A stretch of DNA of 64,000 nucleotides. It comes from Natronospirillum sp. GTDB lineage: Bacteria; Pseudomonadota; Gammaproteobacteria; Pseudomonadales; Natronospirillaceae. Positions 61,042 to 64,000 of the stretch are shown here, piece after piece. Made by a program: the position numbers and the translations under genes. A model generated the notes under the pieces. That model did no database searches. It worked only from the letters and a program-made list of their open reading frames with translations, and was not told the origin of the DNA. The number at the start of each line of letters is the position of its first letter. Positions within the stretch are counted from its first letter, which is position 1. The stretch covers positions 1 through 64,000 of the forward strand of contig NZ_JAIUMC010000007.1 in the NCBI RefSeq assembly GCF_022565775.1. Direction: 5' to 3'.

Positions 61042-62703
61042 TCAGAATCCGCCCTGAATAATGATCGGGTCGGGTTCGACCTCGCCTATCTCCACCATGG
61101 AGTCACTATGCCGCGTGTCCAGGTAGAACAGGATTTCTGCAAGACCTGAACCGTAGGACACCAGCCGTGCCGGCCCAAGTGTGGAGGTTGCCCCCAGCAA
61201 CAGTCTGGGCGGCGCCATGGTATCAGCTGGCGGGCTCTGGGCGGGCAACTTGCCGAGTGTGGTGCTTTCTGACGGATCGTCGGCAGCGCGCGCCTGGATT
61301 TCTTCTTCACCATTGCGGTCGTTCAGCAACACCGTATCCAGCCGGGTATCGGGCACATAGAAAGGCATGGTTGTGGTGCTGACATCAATCAGCCCGCCCT
61401 GCCAGCTTGCGTCGTCCAACTCTGTCACCGTGCCGGGGGTTTCGAGTGCCACATAGCGTGCCGAGTAGTTTGCATCGCCATCAGCTGTATTGAAGAAGAT
61501 CCAATCGCCTATGTGTGCCGGTACCTGAGAGGTGACAATCACGTCTTCACCACCGTTGTAGACCTTGTCTTTGTTGTTGTGGTTTTCGCGCTCAATCACC
61601 ACAACTGCAGATTCGCCCTCCTGGCCCAAGCCATGCGACCAGCCCCAGCCAATATAGTCATCGTTGACCACCAGCAGCACCGGCGTTGTATTGTCGGTTT
61701 CGGCCTCGTCGACAATGTTGATCTCCTGCGATGTCTTGTCGATCTCCGACAAGACGGCTTGGCCGTCGTCGGTCAGGGCCAGGTACATGACGTCATCAAT
61801 TCGGATACCCCGACTGACCAGTGCGCCAAACCCGCTCAGGTTGTTTGCTGTTTCTGCCGCGTCACCAGAGGCTTTTTCGAGCTGCTTAGAGCCAGGGTCC
61901 AGAAAATAGAAGTCACTGCCCACAGCCAGGACTGCGGTGCCGTCGCCAAACATGCCGACATAGTTCGTGAAGCCGGAGATAACGCCTCCATCAAGAAGTT
62001 CTTCAGCTTCGCCACTGAGATCCGAGACTTCCGAGAGCACCAGGCGACTGCCATCCCGGATTATCGCATGTGTCAATTGGTCGCCATCATAAAGCGGACC
62101 AAGCGGCTCCCGATTGTCTCCGAGAGCGACCGGGTCGCTCGATGCACCGAAACCCCGTTGCACAGCAAACCAGCCATCGGCACCTTTGCGGTAAACCAGC
62201 GTCCCATTGTTCGCCGCTGCAAAATCCGGCGCGAAGGACATCATATCAATGGCACTGGCATTGTCTTCGGAAGAAACCTGAGTCGGCGAAACAGACCCTG
62301 CGGACGCGTCGCTGTCGGCAAACCACAGATGGTCATCGGCAACATAAATGACCCCATCAGCTGTCAGGTCCCCGCCGGATCGACTGTAGCTGGTCACCAC
62401 CAGTTCCAGGGCGTCGCCGTCATTATCATCCACACCAAACGCCACACCAGCATCGGCATCAAATGCACAGACCGAATCCGCCACCCGGTAGAATCTGAGT
62501 CCATCATACCCGTCTGATCCGACACCACTGTCATTAGAGGCCACACTGACATTGGCATCACAGACTGCAGAGACATCTGCGCTGCCTCCGGAGTCACCAT
62601 TGTCATCAGATCCATTGGAACTGCTGGAGCTGCTGGAGTTGCAACCGACAAGCAGCAGGGCCGTTCCCAGTGTAACGGCGACTGTATAGAGATTGGCTTT
62701 CAT
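61042..62703 (-). CDS. lipoprotein of unknown function, paralog of 56979-58754
   Basis: MKANLYTVAVTLGTALLLVGC lipobox; SSSSSSSNGSDDNGDSGGS linker; DDHLWFADSDASAGSVSPTQVSSE and C-term FYLDTRHSDSM shared with the paralog. Confidence 0.82.
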   Translation of the reverse strand: MKANLYTVAVTLGTALLLVGCNSSSSSSSNGSDDNGDSGGSADVSAVCDANVSVASNDSGVGSDGYDGLRFYRVADSVCAFDADAGVAFGVDDNDGDALELVVTSYSRSGGDLTADGVIYVADDHLWFADSDASAGSVSPTQVSSEDNASAIDMMSFAPDFAAANNGTLVYRKGADGWFAVQRGFGASSDPVALGDNREPLGPLYDGDQLTHAIIRDGSRLVLSEVSDLSGEAEELLDGGVISGFTNYVGMFGDGTAVLAVGSDFYFLDPGSKQLEKASGDAAETANNLSGFGALVSRGIRIDDVMYLALTDDGQAVLSEIDKTSQEINIVDEAETDNTTPVLLVVNDDYIGWGWSHGLGQEGESAVVVIERENHNNKDKVYNGGEDVIVTSQVPAHIGDWIFFNTADGDANYSARYVALETPGTVTELDDASWQGGLIDVSTTTMPFYVPDTRLDTVLLNDRNGEEEIQARAADDPSESTTLGKLPAQSPPADTMAPPRLLLGATSTLGPARLVSYGSGLAEILFYLDTRHSDSMVEIGEVEPDPIIIQGGF

Positions 62704-62778
62704 ACTGTCCCTCTTCTTCTTTATTTTTTGCCGAACCAGCAGCTCGGTCAGTTGATCTTCAGGTCTACCATAGAATAT

Positions 62779-62795
62779 CTGACAGCTGTCTTACA
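62779..62795 (-). promoter_or_regulatory. 11-bp-period direct repeat upstream of the lipoprotein gene
   Basis: Minus strand TGTAAG-ACAGC-TGTCAG. Confidence 0.45.
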
Positions 62796-62979
62796 AATTG
62801 GGGACAAGAAGGGGAATAGGTGCAGGTTGTGCGACGGGTCAACTTTTCTGGCTCTTCTCATTGCGACAGTATCTATTTTGTGCTGCCATTGAGGTTTAAT
62901 GGGGCTATGAAACAATGCCGGATAAAACTAATCTGCAAAGCCTCCGGGAAGACAGAACAGTAATCAGGATTACCATCGC

Positions 62980-64000
62980 ATGAATAAGGCAGTAGGAGCG
63001 TCTGCCGAGCAGGTTGAGCGCTGGCTGGTGAGGCCGCGGCTGACTGCAACCCTTGCGCAGAAATCTTCCAGCAGTCTGATCTGGTTGGTGGCAGCGGGGG
63101 GTTATGGCAAAACGACGCTGGCATTGAGTTATGCTGAAGCACAAAAGCGGACGTTGTTGCGTCTGCCTATCCCGCCACATGGTTTCAGTGTAGGAGAATT
63201 TTTCTACGCGCTGCGCCAGCAGGCCATTCAACTGCTGGGGGACGAAGCTCTCGCACTCCCCGTGCTCAACCCGGAATACACGGCAACACCGGAAGTCTTT
63301 GCGACCCAGTTTGGGCAGACACTGCAGCGCAAGTTGCCGGGTCAGATGCTGCTGTTTATCGACGACATGCACCACCTGCCTGCCGACTCGCCTCTGCATG
63401 CCATTATCGCCACCACGCTGGAAGAGCTGTTCAGTGAGCGTGTATCTGTCATCGTGGCCAGTCGACACGAGCCTGCACCGCCCTGGATACGTCTGCGCGG
63501 CAAGGGCCGACTGGCGATTATCGACGAGACACAGCTCAGTTTTACCGCAGAAGAGTCCACAGAACTGCTGCAGCATGAAGGCATCAACAGCGACACCATT
63601 GCCGACCTGACCAAAGGCCGCGACTGGTCGATCACCGGTCTGCCCGGCTGGGCCGCGGGATTGATGCTGCTCATAGAGCACTGGCGGCGGTTTGACGCCC
63701 CGGTGAGCGAGAGTCTGCTGCAGAGGTCACTGGATGACTGGTTTCTGGAAGAGGTGTACAAGCCGCTGTCAGAGGATGACAAGGCGCTGCTGCGCTTTTG
63801 TGCCCGACCCAGACTCATTCCAGCCAGCTTGCTGGAAAGCCTGACCGGCGAAGCCTGCGCACCTGAACGGCTGCGAGATCTGCATGAACACCACGCTTTC
63901 CTGCGCCAGGAAGACGATGCCGAACTCGGTCCCTGTTATCAATTCCACGATCTGTTCCGCGATTTTCTGCTGCAGCAGGCAAAGGCTGAGCTGGACGCTC
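62980..64000 (+). CDS. MalT-like LuxR-family transcriptional regulator (STAND ATPase N-terminal part, truncated at window edge)
   Basis: MNKAVGASAEQVERWLVRPRLTATLAQKSSSSLIWLVAAGGYGKTTLALSYA; LLFIDDMHHL; GLPGWAAGLMLL; open to the end of the window. Confidence 0.82.
   Translation, partial: MNKAVGASAEQVERWLVRPRLTATLAQKSSSSLIWLVAAGGYGKTTLALSYAEAQKRTLLRLPIPPHGFSVGEFFYALRQQAIQLLGDEALALPVLNPEYTATPEVFATQFGQTLQRKLPGQMLLFIDDMHHLPADSPLHAIIATTLEELFSERVSVIVASRHEPAPPWIRLRGKGRLAIIDETQLSFTAEESTELLQHEGINSDTIADLTKGRDWSITGLPGWAAGLMLLIEHWRRFDAPVSESLLQRSLDDWFLEEVYKPLSEDDKALLRFCARPRLIPASLLESLTGEACAPERLRDLHEHHAFLRQEDDAELGPCYQFHDLFRDFLLQQAKAELDA

Noticed and set aside
62798-62825. GGGGACAAGAAGGGGAATAGG as possible MalT boxes between the lipoprotein gene and the MalT-like gene
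   Set aside because: Only 7-8 of 10 matches to the E. coli MalT consensus and no paired arrangement I can defend.

Overview
This 64 kb window looks like ordinary gammaproteobacterial chromosome carrying some accessory surface-protein clusters. No rRNA, tRNA, CRISPR array, transposase or integrase was recognised. Ordinary blocks include nit-yhdP-rng-maf-mreDCB, gatCAB, a TRAP transporter with a TatT component, folE/folK/folM, mgtE, hemH, mmsA and others. Regions worth a second look: (i) at 20.8-30.1 kb, secreted FecR-domain proteins with beta-rich C-termini, TPR plus beta-barrel outer-membrane proteins resembling DUF560/Slam (type XI secretion) proteins, lipoproteins and a coupled glycosyltransferase; (ii) an 11-bp-period direct repeat (TGTAAG-N5-TGTAAG, typical spacing for OmpR/PhoB-family regulators) upstream of five surface-protein genes spread over 42 kb, suggesting an undescribed regulon; (iii) three palindromic operators at an exact 28-bp period in front of a SatD-family gene with a membrane partner; (iv) a GH14 beta-amylase with a CBM20-like domain, flanked by two paralogous lipoproteins of unknown function and near a MalT-like regulator; (v) an MksBEF/Wadjet-like condensin operon with no JetD/MksG nuclease gene next to it; (vi) a possible small RNA or structured leader upstream of folM with a strong intrinsic terminator and a sigma54-like site; (vii) a family of REP-like intergenic repeats. 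All assignments were made by reading the sequence. No database search was run.
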